Shown: one piece after another, positions 10,773-22,545 of the stretch
How the letters are laid out: each line of letters opens with the position of its first letter
Position numbering within the stretch: position 1 is the first letter of the stretch
Assembly (NCBI RefSeq): GCF_963676685.1
Contig: NC_092344.1
Coordinates: 45,592,830-45,656,829 of the forward strand
Reading direction: 5' to 3'
Length of the DNA stretch: 64,000 nucleotides
Origin: Mytilus edulis
Lineage: Eukaryota; Mollusca; Bivalvia; Mytilida; Mytilidae
The notes under the pieces: generated by a model
What the model was told of the DNA's origin: nothing
The model's database searches: none
Seen by the model: only the letters and a program-made list of their open reading frames with translations
Translations under genes and position numbers: made by a program

Positions 10773-12285
10773 CGGATACAGTAAAAATGACATTTCAGGA
10801 TTCGCACATAACATACACTGATAAGTCTATATAAAGGATTAGATAATTTATTTTCATTTGAGAGCATATCTTTCCAAAACATAACCATGCGTAGTTTAAT
10901 AGTAATGTCAATGGGATAACGACCCAGTTCCCCGTAAACCATAAAATTTGGAGTACTTTTTCTCACGTGAAGAATATTATTACAAAACTGCAAGTGCATC
11001 CGTTCATATCCCTGTTTATTTTCAAATCCCCATACTTCACTAGAGTAAATCATTATAGGTAGAATAAGACAATCAAATAGCTTTAGCTGTATATCTACGG
11101 GAATTGCAATATTTCTTATCTTTCTATATAGTGCATACAAATGCTTTATTGGACTGTTCCAATATTTTTTTTCTAGCTGAACAAAAAGAGCCATTATCAC
11201 TAAATACAAATTAAATACCCAGATAAGTATATGAGTCTAAGACATCAATATTTTTACCATAGATTTCAAAATCTGATTTAAACCTTGTATTTCTTTTTGC
11301 TGAAAATTACAATTTTAGTTTTCCTTGTATTAACTGTGAGTTTCCACTCATTACAATATTGCTCAAAAACTGTCAATGCATGTTGCAGATCCTCCTTTGA
11401 CTCAGATAAGATAACTGTGTCATCTGAATATAATATTATAAATATTATTACATAACATAATAAGGTTTCTTGGCAGTTATCTGATATATTTTCAAAGTCT
11501 TTTACATCATTATCAAGTAAAAATGTCTCCAAATCATTCAAAAAGAGAGAGAAAAGAAATTCTCCGCTTGTTTCACTCCTATATCACAACTGAAAAATGC
11601 AGAAATATCCTTTCCCATTCTAATACATGTCTGGATATTCTGACACATATTGTGTTTAAGTCGCAATATTTTGCCTTGAATATTATACTGTAGCATCTTT
11701 TGTAACAGATCAGCTCTCCAAACTGTATCAAATGCACTTTTGAAATCAATGAACGAGCAAAATATTATTTTTCCAAATGAAAAATATATAGAAATAAGTG
11801 AATGTAAAATAAAAATATTATCCATAGTCAAAAAAATCTTTTCTGAACCCAGCCTGTGCTCCTGTAATTAAGCCTATTTCATCTGACAATTTATTTAATC
11901 TCAGTTATTGAGCACAGCAGTGAATGCTTTACTTAGACATGAATTGAGAGTTATACCTCTGTAAGAATTCGAGTCAGATTTAGAACCCTAATTCTTGAAA
12001 ATTAGAACCATTATTCCTTTGGTCCAGCATTCTGGTATAATACCCGTACCTAACACAATGTTTAATAACATTACATACACATTAATCATATCATCTAATG
12101 TACATTTAATATATTCATCTAATATATTATCATATCCGGCAGATTTATTATTCTTTATTTTTTTTACAGCACATTTTATTTCATCTTCTGTTATTGGAGA
12201 ATTTTTAAACTAATTCTTTCTTCTATATCTGGTGGTAAATTATTAACATCATTATCTATATCAATTTCATAATGTATATTATTTT
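10742..12285 (-). mobile_element. Degenerate LINE reverse transcriptase, minus strand
   Basis: Read right to left: an N-terminal RT segment with frameshifts (ITEDEIKCAVKKIKNNKSAG near 12.17 kb; GTGIIPEWWTKG near 12.04 kb), the first catalytic block IDFKSAFDTVWR (11.74 kb), GVKQ (11.57 kb), the active-site block YSDDTVILSESKEDL (11.42 kb, with S where YADD is usual), and a C-terminal region ending in GELGRYPID and beyond (10742-11209). Frames are broken at least three times. The order matches apurinic-endonuclease-type LINEs of the CR1/Jockey kind. It starts within a few bases of the plus-strand LINE at 12290, so the two fragments stand back to back. Confidence 0.82.
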
Positions 12286-12289
12286 CATT

Positions 12290-12769
12290 TGTGGATTTAT
12301 AATAATCATAAAAACTGATCCTAATAATTACAGGGGAATATCTCTGATAAGTTGCTTACCAAAGTTGTTTAATGCTGTATTAAATGAAAGATTGATTAAA
12401 CTGATGGAAAATACTATAAGTAATACTCAATTTGGCTTTAGAAAAAATCACAGAACCTCTGATAGTATATTTGTGCTTAAGTCTTTAATAAACAAATACT
12501 TACACAAAAATAAAAATAAGATATATGCCTGCTTTGTAGATTTAAAAAAGGCTTTTGATTCTGTCTGGAGAAAAGCTTTACTTTATAAACTGTATAAGGC
12601 AGGAGCAGGGGAAAAAATATTTAATATTATTAAAGGAAAGTATCAGGAAACAAAATCTGCCTTCAAGCGTCAAGAGTGGCATTCCGAATATTTTGAAATC
12701 ACACAAGGGGTTAAACAAGGGGATTCATTGAGTTCTACTTTATTTAACTTATTTATTAATGATCTAGAT
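12290..12769 (+). mobile_element. LINE reverse transcriptase, 5' part (split by the 12-kb element)
   Basis: Open frame with NYRGISLISCLPKLFNAVLN, FGFRKNHRTSDSIF, the catalytic block VDLKKAFDSVWRKALLYKL and GVKQGDSLSSTLFNLFINDL. The frame is cut at 12769, after INDLD, by the terminal repeat of the DNA transposon. The next RT block, FADDLLILSES, appears 12 kb downstream at 24.9 kb. The copy starts within the RT domain, which fits a 5'-truncated insertion. Confidence 0.9.
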
Positions 12770-13007
12770 CACTGGTATTAAAGAGATAATAGTAACTGCA
12801 ATTACGATTATCCCAATATGGCGACGGTAGATACAGGTAAAATCTTTACACTCATTTTTCTTAAATGTAGCATGCTTTTGTCAATAGTTACTCAGCTGCA
12901 AGGTTTATCTATACCATTACATCATATTTGAATCGTAAAGGTGCACTGGAATTGTCTAAGCGCTTTGAAAATTGCCGTCGAAAAATTCGGGATGATAATC
13001 GTAACTC
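12770..13007 (+). repeat. Left terminal inverted repeat
   Basis: Matches the reverse complement of 24590-24827 with only a few substitutions over 238 bp. The motif GATAATCGTAACT or a one-base variant occurs at 12785, 12994 and, just inside the TIR, at 13017 and 13050, plus once inverted at 12802. These subterminal copies are plausible transposase-binding sites (inference). Confidence 0.93.
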
Positions 13008-13493
13008 GGAAAAAAAGATAATCGTAATTATGGTATTTAAAAATGAAAAGATAATCGTAACTGGAAAGTCTTTTATTGATATTGACACTTAAAACATATA
13101 TCTGATAGCATATAATGAAATTATGGCGATGAATTATTTACGAAACGTTCCAACAGCTTATGACATTTCTTTTTATGCATATATTATTAACAGTTCTTAG
13201 GAAAACAGCTACATACTAGTATATCATAAAATTGGAAGGGTGAACAAGCATCAAGAAGTTTGAAATTAGGGAAAACACGAACTATGTTAATATACAGAAA
13301 CTTCAAAGAACTAAGAATTTCACAAAATAAGTGAATGAGCGATGGAAATTATGATACATGACAATAATTGTCAGGCGACCCGCATGTGTCACCCTACATC
13401 AGATTTCTGATTAAGACAGTAAACAAAAACTAATTTATCCTGAAGTAAATAGTAAATATAGTTATAAATATTGTTTAAATTCATTTATTGCAG
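13008..13493. other. Subterminal region, first exon not found
   Basis: Holds two more GATAATCGTAA motifs and then AT-rich sequence. The plus-strand gene seems to need an upstream exon, because its first recognisable exon begins behind TTTATTGCAG with two bases of a split codon. I could not identify that exon here. Confidence 0.4.
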
Positions 13494-16400
13494 GTGGCTA
13501 TATGTGCTATTTCTGCCCCCGGGAAGCCACTGCTGATTTAATTTTAGAACATACCCTATTATGCCATAACGAAGGAGGAAAGACATTTAGTATTCGTCAA
13601 AAACAGTTTGACGAGAAATTAGGGGCTACAGTTTTCATGTCACTTCATTTTTCATGGATGATATCACAACTTAAAAGTTATGAAGAACAGGGGATAACTT
13701 TGAAAATAAACACAACCGACAAAAAGATAACTTTCAAACGAAAACAGGTTGACGCTCACACTCAAGAATGTATCAAAATAAGTGGTTTAACGCAAACAAG
13801 AATGAAAGATGAATCCAGTCAGACAGCTATCCTTGATACTGACCTATACAGTTTATTACAAGATGCTGCTTCCGTTTTGAAAGAAAGGGGTCGTTATGAC
13901 GATTTTCTCACTGTTTTGAGGTGTATTGCAGATAGAACTTTGATAGATAATATATCATTGCATCTTCTCCTTGATGTAGGAAACTTTTATGCCACAAACT
14001 GCATACAGGGATTAAGCTACAGCGAAGAAACTTTTACTTTTTATTACTTTTTGGGTTACAGTTAAAAAGTTGTTTAAAGGGAAAGGAGTAAACTTTTTCC
14101 GTGGTTTTAAAGCGCAGGTGTTAGAGAAAGATAAAGAGTGCATCAGCCCAAAAGACTGTCGAATAAATTTTGCTGTCCCATCAAATCCCACGTTAGCTTC
14201 AGAATCCACTAAATATACTGTTGGACTAGAAAATCCTGGAATTTTTGAAACATCATTAGATGCTTTTGCCGAAAAAAATATAGACAAAGATATCAAAATT
14301 GCAATAGATGGAAAGAAACTTGCGTTAGGTTTTGGCAAAACTGGGGACGAAAATTTGTGTGGATTTGAGAACTCTCCTACTCTAAAAGACCGTCAAGAAA
14401 GATTAGCAAATGAACAAAAAACTGCAAGAAACACTACAGAACTATTCGAAAAAGAGGATTTAGATAGACCTATGGCTAAGCAGGGCTTGTTACTTACAAT
14501 TTCAAATATGAGTAAACGTATACAAGAGCTTCGGGAATTCAATGTAAAAAGGAAGCGGCATGTAGAAAATCTATTGAAAAGCGTAGACGGAAATTGGCAA
14601 CAAAGTAAGTTCGCTCATGCTATCAGTTACTGGCAGACAAAGCTTGTTCAGGCCGACAACTGTGTATCAGAGTTAATAGATTGTATGGATAAATTAGGTT
14701 ACGCTGTATCTTGCTTGAATGGCACCTCAAACAACTATATTCAAGGAAGTAAATCAACCATATTTTTAAACAGACAAGGGAATTATAAATGCTTAAAAGA
14801 CGGAATACACTTGAATGAACCGATGGACCAAGATTCAAATATCATGAAACAAAGAAGCAATGCTTGGCATGAACTTCGAAATGGAAGTAGGATTACAGGT
14901 AGTACAATATTTAGAGCGCTTGGTCTTGACACGCTAAAAGAACAGCAGAATCATTATGATAAAGTTTACAAGGGAGTTGAAAAACCAATATCTGATCATT
15001 TATCGTCACTCTTCGAATATGGAACAGCTCAAGAAATCAATGCTTTGGGTTCATTTGTTGGAAAAATTATGCCGGTGTACTTCCCAGACCTGATTTACAA
15101 AGAGGACGGTTGTATTATTCTTCCTTTCGGAGACACACAAGCTGTTATAAGTGGAGATGGGACTGGTGTCAATACCAACAATGATGTAGTTGCTTTCGAG
15201 TTCAAATGTCCTATGCCAGGAAAGAAGTATAAAACTGATGCATTATACGAAATTCCTGTTTATTATACAACCCAGGTACTAAGCCAAATGGCCGCTAAAA
15301 ATTTACAAGAATTGGCTTTTATTTGTTACACACCAGACAGTATCACATACATCCGTGGACATTTTGATGCCCAACTTTGGTCACGGATCTGGACATTTGT
15401 AGAAAAATGCTACGGAAGTAAGGATGCAGCAAGACCAACTAGAAGGGATCCTGAAATTCAAACTTTACTCGCCGATCTTAAAGCATACAGCAAACAATGC
15501 GAGTTCATTGCCGAGTTTCCCTCTCTTAGAAGTGTACCTTGTGAATGTTTGCCAACCAGCAATGCCTCCGATATGTACGGAAATCATGTTGACTTGGAAC
15601 ACTTATCTGATATGTCTTTTGAAGACGTACCCAGTTTTATCCAAAAATCTATGGAAGCTACTAATACAGCATACACCAATCTTAGAAAGCCTGCAAAAGA
15701 AGTGTTGGTCACTGTGATCTCAGATTTAGACAGACAGTCACGCGGAGACGATTCAGTTGTTCACGCTGTTCCCATCCACTATGGACTCAGCGGATTCAGT
15801 TTGTCTATGTCGTCTGTACGAAAACTTCTTCATCAAGTTGTGTGTGCCATCCATGCAAGGAGATTAAACACCAAAGCTATAGCTTTCGATGGACAGTTCT
15901 TGGAAATAGCCATTGCAGATGACAATGGGAAAGCTTTGACTGTATCAAAATTCACCAAACAGTTCTGGGAAGACGTAAAATCCACCGATAAAAAGGTGAA
16001 GCGTGAAACGTTAATGAAACTTAATGATATGCCAAACATCAAGAATATGGAAGACTTGTATCATGTTTTCGATTGCCTACGTGATAGGAATGGATTCAGT
16101 ATTTCTGTTAAAGATTCCGCAAAAATCCAACAAGTAGGATCGCCTGAAAATATAAGTAAAATTTTCTACAAGAAGCAAGAAAAGATTGTAGACGAAGATG
16201 AAATCGAAGAATCTATCCCTTCCCAAGATGGTGATATCCTCCAGTATCTACCCACAGAAATTATTTCAGCTCTTGATGCCGAAGCGATAGAAATTATTAA
16301 GAGCTTGGGAAATATCGATACCAGTGATTTACAAGATAAGACTGAAGACCAAAATCAGGAATCTGAAGACATTAACCTGCAAGACGACGACTACGAGAAA

Positions 16401-17420
16401 GCTCTGATAGCAATGTTAGGTCAAGCTGAAGGAAAATCTAAATTTGATTTTGATTACTCTTTGCAAAAATTCAAAGAATTATTTACAGATGCCAAGACCA
16501 TTAAAATACATCATTTACAGCCCCAGAAATGAAGATTTTGATTAACTTATTGGACAAAGCAAAGTACAAAAAATCTGCTCTAAAGCCTGAACTAGTCAAT
16601 ATTGTTTCCAAATGGTATGGGAATGGTGACAGCCTTGAAAAAACAGCAAAAAGTCCACTAAATTTGAAAAAAAAATGGTACAAAACCACATCAAGCGCTG
16701 GCCAATAGATGCCATTAATGTAGCATATGCTCAGCTAAAGTTCAGAGAATCATTTGACGTATGGTGTGACAGTAATCCATTCAATGGACCTTGGAATATA
16801 AAGACAGACAAAGGTACACTGTTTACAATTTCTACGTGGTATGCACAACCTGCTCTCGTTGATGGAAAATGGATACAGCCAATAATAGATCCCCATCACA
16901 TCTTTGTAAATAACCGGAGTAGATGTTGCTCAAAGGGAATGTCCGGTATGGGTATCAACCCGAGTTCTTGGTGGAAAGTTGCAGAAGACTCTGTGAATAA
17001 TAAAGCAGGGTTATCAATTGAAGTCGCAAGAGAATTGAGAGACAGACAAAAAACAGTTTTGCTCAAGCTACTTTTAGTGAGAAGGTAGAGAAAGTTATGG
17101 AAATCAACGGAGACGTAAGAGAAGCCAACTGGTGTTCTCTCATTCGAAATTGGTACAGTGCAATCGACGATGCTGGAATATCAGTAGATACAAGATTACA
17201 GAAAATGTTGGATATCAGATCTTATCTGCTTCCATTTTTAAGAACTGGCCATTTTCCACCACAGGGTGCTTACATTGCTGGATTACCCATTGCACAGTTT
17301 GAAGGGATTTTGTCCAATGTTGATCGTAGAATTCAGCTTTATTCTATGACAACCCTTCAGACTTATAATCAGAGAGCCATAACCAGCTTGGATTCCGAGA
17401 CGTTTTTCTCTGGATTTCAG
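13494..17420 (+). pseudogene. Transposase-like / YqaJ nuclease large exon, frameshifted
   Basis: The exon begins behind an acceptor (TTTATTGCAG) and ends at a donor (TTTCAG/GTACTA). The first part (13494-14065) has a CxxC pair (CYFC) and helical sequence. After a small frameshift near 14060, a long frame (14070-16532) opens with a region around AIDGKKLALGFGKTGDE (D80 of that frame) that I take for part of a DDE-type transposase. Residues ~259-470 form a YqaJ-type exonuclease core: SRITGSTIF, D363 in ISGDGTGV, and E377-F-K379 in AFEFKCP, the usual D...ExK metal site. YqaJ nucleases act in viral and phage recombination and recur as transposon cargo. Three more frame changes follow (near 16529, 16690 and 17050), leading through WPIDAINVAYAQ and RCCSKGMSGMG to FSGFQ at the donor. 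The shifts mean this copy is not functional as it stands. Confidence 0.82.
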
Positions 17421-18136
17421 GTACTACGCAAATCAATATAAAACAGTTAAAATAAATAAATGTTAACGAAGGAATAGTTTAGTAATCTCAGTTGCTGTAT
17501 GTTTTCTATTACACCTTGAAAAAATGTGGTAGGTGTAGAGGGGTGTATTTCACTCTTTTTAACATTAACAGGGTATTCTTCCTTTAAAAATGCTTATTGA
17601 CAATGTTCAAAATATATTAGGTATACTATTTGAAAGGATGAAATATTTTTCTTAATATTGCCTATATTTTCTAATTCTTAATGTTCAGGTTAATATATGA
17701 TCATTCAATTAGTGAATGGCTATTATCTATTTTGAATTTATTGAACCATTAAACTAATTTTTGACTCTTCACATTGAATAATCCGCGAAGCGGATTATGT
17801 AAAATGTGAAGAGTCAAAAATTAGTTTTATGGTTCAATAAAATCAAAATAAATTATTGCCATTCATTATAAATAAATTTCTATCAAAAATAAGGCTCAAA
17901 GAACTTTTTAAATTATGTATATTAACAATAACAACGTACACACATGTTGGCGTATGAATACACAACGTCAGAGTGGGCGTGTCGCCATCAAAATTGACAA
18001 CATTGAAAATAAAACTAATAATTTTAACCAATCAGAAGACAGTAAAAACACCAAATTTATTTATTTGTATATATACTTCAACAATAGCAAAATAAGTAAA
18101 TGTGTACATATCTCATGTATCTTTTAACTACTTTTG
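17421..18136 (+). other. Intron of the transposon gene
   Basis: Starts with GT after TTTCAG. It contains the 158-bp palindrome at 17711-17868 and otherwise AT-rich DNA. Its 3' end reads CTACTTTTG before the next exon, so the expected AG acceptor has become TG. This is a further sign of decay, or the true acceptor is the AG at 18150-18151. Confidence 0.55.
17711..17868. mobile_element. Fold-back palindrome inside the intron
   Basis: The left arm, from AGTGAATGGCTATTATC through TTTGACTCTTCACATT, pairs with the right arm almost base for base. The centre is ATAATCCGC-GAA-GCGGATTAT. It would form a ~75-bp stem. Such structures are typical of small fold-back elements, and no coding frame is involved. 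Confidence 0.85.
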
Positions 18137-18237
18137 GATTATGACCCAAAGGGGACAGGTGTTCTGAGGGCTGATGATATCCCAACCGCACTTGGTGCTG
18201 CTGTTTACCTGTACAAACAGAGACTCGACCCCAATAG
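18137..18237 (+). CDS. Transposon gene, exon 2 of those recognised
   Basis: 101 nt reading KGTGVLRADDIPTALGAAVY and on to LDPN, ending at a donor (AATAG/GTAAAT). It enters in phase 0, matching the phase-0 end of the large exon, and leaves two bases (AG) that combine with the next exon to give Arg. The phase agreement on both sides supports a real exon of the same gene. Confidence 0.7.
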
Positions 18238-18452
18238 GTAAATATTTGTTTTATATAAATTTTACTAAATTACTGATAGATAAAAAAAAATAGCACCATA
18301 TATAAGTGATTATAACATGTAAAGAATTTTTTTACAATTCTAAAGGTTTTTTTCCTCCAAATATCAAGTCCTGGAATACCTTTTGAAATAAAGATTCAAT
18401 TTACTATTTATCTGCCCAAATACACCTTTAGTTATTTATTTAATTGTTTTAG

Positions 18453-18587
18453 AAAATTTTACATGCGAACTTCAGTGAGAGTAAGGGTGTACCAAGTACA
18501 ACCCCTTGATGATGAGATGAACTTTCAACAGACTGGTGACAAAGATGCTACAGAAGATGCTACTTTACCTCGAACTATATTCTTAAG
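18453..18587 (+). CDS. Transposon gene, exon 3
   Basis: Behind the acceptor TTGTTTTAG. It reads FYMRTSVRVRVYQVQPLDDE and then an acidic stretch, and ends TTCTTAAG/GTAAAT. It enters with one base that completes the Arg codon of the previous exon and leaves in the same phase. I know no domain for this segment. Confidence 0.7.
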
Positions 18588-18949
18588 GTAAATAAGTGTA
18601 TGCAGCTAACCATTTCACATGCACATAATTTGATTAAGTATTGTCCATGAACTACTTTTGGTAAAAATGCATCTTCAATATATCCACCAAAGCTCGAGAT
18701 AATAGATACCACATAAATAGCTTGTTCCGCATATTTTTTTAACATGTATCTCAAATTAGACAATAGTGGTCATCCCAGCACTAATATTTATGATAAAAGA
18801 GACGTCTTTAATTTTTATTTGATCAAATACTCCACAAGTTGTATTGCTCAAGTCAGGTTTATGACAAGCTAAATAAAAAAGACATAAAGCTGTTAATGAT
18901 GATTATTTATACATAAAATAATTAGTTAATGGAAACCATATATTTGTAG

Positions 18950-19136
18950 GTCACATCAATTTGACACAGAAAAACGAAAGACTAAAGTTCCAAAGAGAAA
19001 AAGCGGCAAAATATCTGATATTGGTCAGACAGCAAGAGGGGCAGAAGGAGCACGCTCGTTTCATAAATTCAACGAGGAAAAAATATTGGCACATAGACGA
19101 TCTGGCATCATGGATGATAAACTATTTGACATATAA
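18950..19136 (+). CDS. Transposon gene, last exon
   Basis: Behind the acceptor TATTTGTAG. The frame continues in phase as SHQFDTEKRKTKVPKRKSGK, a basic tail that could serve as a nuclear localisation signal. It ends at TAA 19134-19136 after MDDKLFDI. A different frame also stays open across this exon, but only this one keeps the splice phase. Confidence 0.7.
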
Positions 19137-19280
19137 CGAAAATGTGTATTGAATTAATGTGTGGCCATACCAATTATGTACAAGTCCAGTTTCAGTTTTA
19201 AATGAAGTTCGGTGTGCAATGCTCTTAGTCTTAGTATTTATTTTAATGTGTAAGTGCATTCGTTGCATTTATACTAAAAG

Positions 19281-19482
19281 CTGTTTTTCAATGTGAAAAG
19301 TTATATGGATATTTGGTAAATGTGCGTGACACAAAATCCTATAAAAACTATAAAGTATGAAGAATCAGAGTTTTGTTTCTGCTGTTTTTCAATGTGAAAA
19401 GTTATATGGATATTTGGTAAATGTGCGTGGCATAAAATCCTATAAAAACTATAAGATATGTAGAATATGAGTTTTTATTGAA
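19281..19482. repeat. 101-bp tandem duplication
   Basis: CTGTTTTTCAATGTGAAAAG and the following ~95 bp occur at 19281 and again at 19382 with few differences. The repeat lies between the 3' ends of the two facing transposon genes. Confidence 0.9.
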
Positions 19483-19511
19483 TCTTTTTTATGTTCAGTC
19501 GCCAGAGAACT

Positions 19512-20186
19512 TCATAGATGTTTCTGCTTCAAGTTCCTTAAGTAGTTAGGCTGAAAGCTAAATGTCTTACTGCACATAAAACAGGCAAAGTGTTTTCCCA
19601 CATGAACACTTTGAATATGTGCCCGGAGGCCTTGCTCATATTTGTATACTTTCTCACATTGTTCACATTTAAAATGATCATCAGTATGTTTAGCTTTTAA
19701 GTGGGCCTTCATGTCCTTCTTGTGGGCAAATCTCTTCGGGCATTTCAGACACTTATACTGCTTGTCCTGTAAAATATAGAATGTGGAATAAGTTTCAATT
19801 ATCTCTGAGAATATACAACTATTGCTATACAACTACTCACTACTATGTCTATCTATAACTGCTATTTTGTTGTAAATAATAAAACTATCGGCACTGCTTG
19901 GTATAATTCCAATACCCAATATTTGAAATCGGCAGTTGTCATCAAATATATTGAAGATAACCGATTTTACGATAGTAGACGAGTTGATTTTACATGTTCA
20001 ATATATATTTGTTACATCTTGTGATCAATTTATTTGGTAATCGTCGATGGTAGTCAGCCGGAAAATATTGTTTGTACTGTATTTAGACCCCTCTACAACG
20101 AAATTTTAGTTTACATGCACATGTTTAAAAATTGTAGCTTTTTATACAACGCAATCATGGGTTTGAACGTTGTTTTCACTTCAGAC

Positions 20187-20217
<31 letters not shown>

Positions 20218-22545
20218 AATACAACTCGTCTAAACATCAACCCAACAATGTTAGATCTGTAAATTTGCTTTCGCAAATTTTTGGTTCTTCCCTCGCCGGG
20301 ATTCGAACCCATGCTACTGTGATATCGTGACACCAAATCGCCTGCACTGCAGCCGTCCCGCTAGACCACACGACCACCTGGGCTCTACAAAATAAAGCTT
20401 TCAGTGGGCGTGTGTTACCTTTCCTCGTCAGTTTTAATCTAGCGGCGTACTACAGTACATGATATATAAGGCATGAAGATGTTATTGTTACAGATCAGCT
20501 AAATTATATATATATATAAATATTTGGTATATTTATAATTCTGAATTTACCTTTCCGTGCATGAGTACATGGGATAGATACAATGTCCTTGTCATGAAAC
20601 CCTGGCTACATGTAGAACACCTGTATCTTGGTTTGTCATCGTGTACTCTGACAAAATGGTCTTTCCTTCCACTTGGACTTGTGAACATTTTGCCGCATTT
20701 GTCACATACATGTTTAGCTGCAAAAAAATAAAACAAATTATTAATAAAAGTACGAATCAACATTTTGCCATTTCCTGTATGGAGAATCGTTACTTGAACC
20801 CCGAAATGGGGGCAATTGACCATTTGATAAGCGAACTTATTTGTAGATCTAACTTTGTGGAACATTATTGCTGTTTACTTTTTATCTCTATCTATAATAG
20901 TTTTCACGGTAATAACCAACAAGAGTTCACACGCTGAAATGTCTCTCTTTGTTTACTAATCATTGCTAATAAGTTGATAAATATAAAGCTTTATCACGAT
21001 GTCACATAAACTAAACATTAACCAAGAAATCTAAGTACTAAGCAATGAACCATGAAAATGAGGTCAAGGTCAGATGACATCTGCCAGTTCAACATGTACA
21101 TTTAACAGTCCGGTCATACACCAAATATACTAGACCTTTTGCTTATAATATCTATGATATGGACTTGACCGCCAAAACTGAACCTTGTTCACTGGTCCAT
21201 GAAATGAGGTCGAGGTCAAGTGAAAACTGTCTGACGGGCATGAGGGCCTTGCAAGGTATGCATATACCAAATATATGAAATGAGGTCAAGCTTCGTTACA
21301 TAAGGCAACCATATACAAAGTATGAAGCATCCAGGCCTTCCCCCTTCTACAATATAAAGCTTTTAAGAACTCAGATAACGCCACTGCTACCGGATCACTA
21401 TCCCTATGTCGAGCTTTCTGACACTTAAGTCGCAGGCTCGACAAAAACTGCAAAATTTCCTTACAATTAAACCAGCAACCTAACCACGGCTTGTCTGATT
21501 CCTCTGCAAATTTCAAGGCAGATAGATTTTTATCTGCTGAACATTTTTGTCCCTTTCATATTTGCCCTTAACGCTTTAGTTTCAGAGATATAAGTCAATA
21601 ACTCCATTTTACCCCCAATTTTCTATGTTTAGCCATAATGGCCATGTTGGTTGGCGGGGTTATCGCACACTTTTTAAACTGCATACCCTAGTACTGATTG
21701 TGGCAAAGTTTGTTTAAATTTTGTCTCAGTAGTTTCAAAAGAGAAGATTTTTGTAAAAGTTGACGGACGACGGACAGCAAGTGATGAGAAAAGCTTACTT
21801 GGCCCTTTGGATCAGGTCAACTAAAAATTAATGTAAGATAACTAAATAGAAGAACAAGTGAAATATTTAAAAAAAACAGTGGGTTTTTTTTGTGTAAAAG
21901 ATCAACGTACGTCTTTCAGTTGCTTGCACCTAAATACTTGCCTTCATTAACTTTTTTTTTTTGGTGTACTTGAACATTTTGGACTATTAATCACTAAGAT
22001 TGACCCTTCAAGTGCTGATACATTTGATTGTCCTGGAAGACCTGTCGAAAATAAAATAAATGAATGTGGTAACATCTCACTCTGATTAAAACTTTTAAAA
22101 GTAAAACAAAAAAGTTGTCATAATCTCTTCATGTTTAGAATTAAAAAGAAATATCGTGTGTTATTCTATTTAAAATAAGAACTTGAGAGAATAAAGGGAT
22201 TCATTGGTTGATTGTTGGTTGCTTAACGTCCAGTGGCAAATATTTCATGCATATGCAGGACGAGAGAGAAAAAAGGGTAACACCTTTTTGAAAGACATTA
22301 ATACTATTAAAAGCTGACAGCTGTCATACTTTTAAAAAATCAAATGTGAAATATCTAAATAAATGAGCAAGTGAAATATTAAAAACCGGTGTCTTTTTTG
22401 TGTAAAGTTCAACTTAAGTCTTTCAGTTGCATGCACCTATACTTGCCTTCGTTAACTTCTTTTGTTGGTGTACTTGAACATTTTGGACTATTAATCACTA
22501 AGATTGACCCTTCAAGTGCTGATACATTTGATTGTCCTGGAAGAC
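19512..22545 (-). CDS. C2H2 zinc-finger gene facing the YqaJ gene (three exons)
   Basis: Exons on the minus strand: 22545-22447 (33 codons; LPGQSNVSALEGSILVIN), 20717-20551 (fingers 1 and 2: CDKCGKMF, CSTCSQGF) and 19766-19512 (fingers 3-5: CLKCPKRF, CEQCEKVY, CFMCSKTF, then stop). All junctions keep phase: 22447 leaves one base, 20717 supplies two, and 20551 and 19766 are phase 0. The first intron starts with GC (GAAG/GCAAGT), a known minor donor class with exactly this consensus; the others are GT-AG. Fingers 1-4 have full C2-H2 sets; finger 5 has Asn at the first His position. The likely role is DNA binding. It lies inside the transposon and converges on the nuclease gene, so it may be transposon cargo or a captured host gene. 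The start codon is not settled (see 24288-24323). Confidence 0.75.
20210..20386 (-). mobile_element. tRNA-derived SINE
   Basis: Read on the minus strand it opens with a tRNA-like head: box A-like TGGTCTAGCGGGACGG near 20370-20356 and box B GGTTCGAATCC near 20308-20298. An unrelated body follows (hairpin TTTGCGAAAGCAAA) and then an AT-rich tail. A (TG)n stretch adjoins at 20188-20208. Bivalves carry several tRNA-headed SINE families; I do not assign one. It lies in the second intron of the zinc-finger gene. Confidence 0.82.
21036..21290. repeat. Dispersed repeat (GAGGTCAAGGTCA type)
   Basis: Contains AATGAGGTCAAGGTCAGATG, CATACACCAAATATACTAGA and ACTGTCTGACGGGCATGAGG. I recognise this phrasing from memory as a common bivalve repeat. 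It is in an intron of the zinc-finger gene. Confidence 0.6.
21540..21832. repeat. Dispersed repeat ending ...CTTGGCCCTTTGG
   Basis: Contains TAAGTCAATAACTCCATTTT, GCGGGGTTATCGCACAC and TGACGGACGACGGACAGC, and ends in AGCTTACTTGGCCCTTTGG. The motif order is familiar to me from bivalve intergenic repeats (memory). No target duplication was identified. Confidence 0.6.
21843..22180 (-). repeat. Duplicated exon block, downstream copy
   Basis: Matches 22355-22710. It contains a second version of the 33-codon exon (22041-21942) with the same acceptor and the same GC donor. A homopolymer next to CACC has grown by one base, making the exon 100 nt, so including it would break the reading frame. Confidence 0.85.
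22195..22290. repeat. Dispersed repeat fragment (GCTTAACGTCCAGTGGC)
   Basis: The phrase GGTTGCTTAACGTCCAGTGG followed by AAATATTTCATGCATATGC is widespread in molluscan non-coding DNA, as I recall it. A related fragment may be near 50810-50850. Confidence 0.45.

Noticed and set aside
18961..19152. Plus-strand frame in the first register across the last transposon exon
   Set aside because: It does not keep the splice phase of the upstream exons; the other register does and ends at 19136.
20298..20386. A genuine tRNA gene on the minus strand
   Set aside because: Box A- and box B-like sequences are present, but the cloverleaf is not complete and a SINE body with a simple-repeat tail follows.
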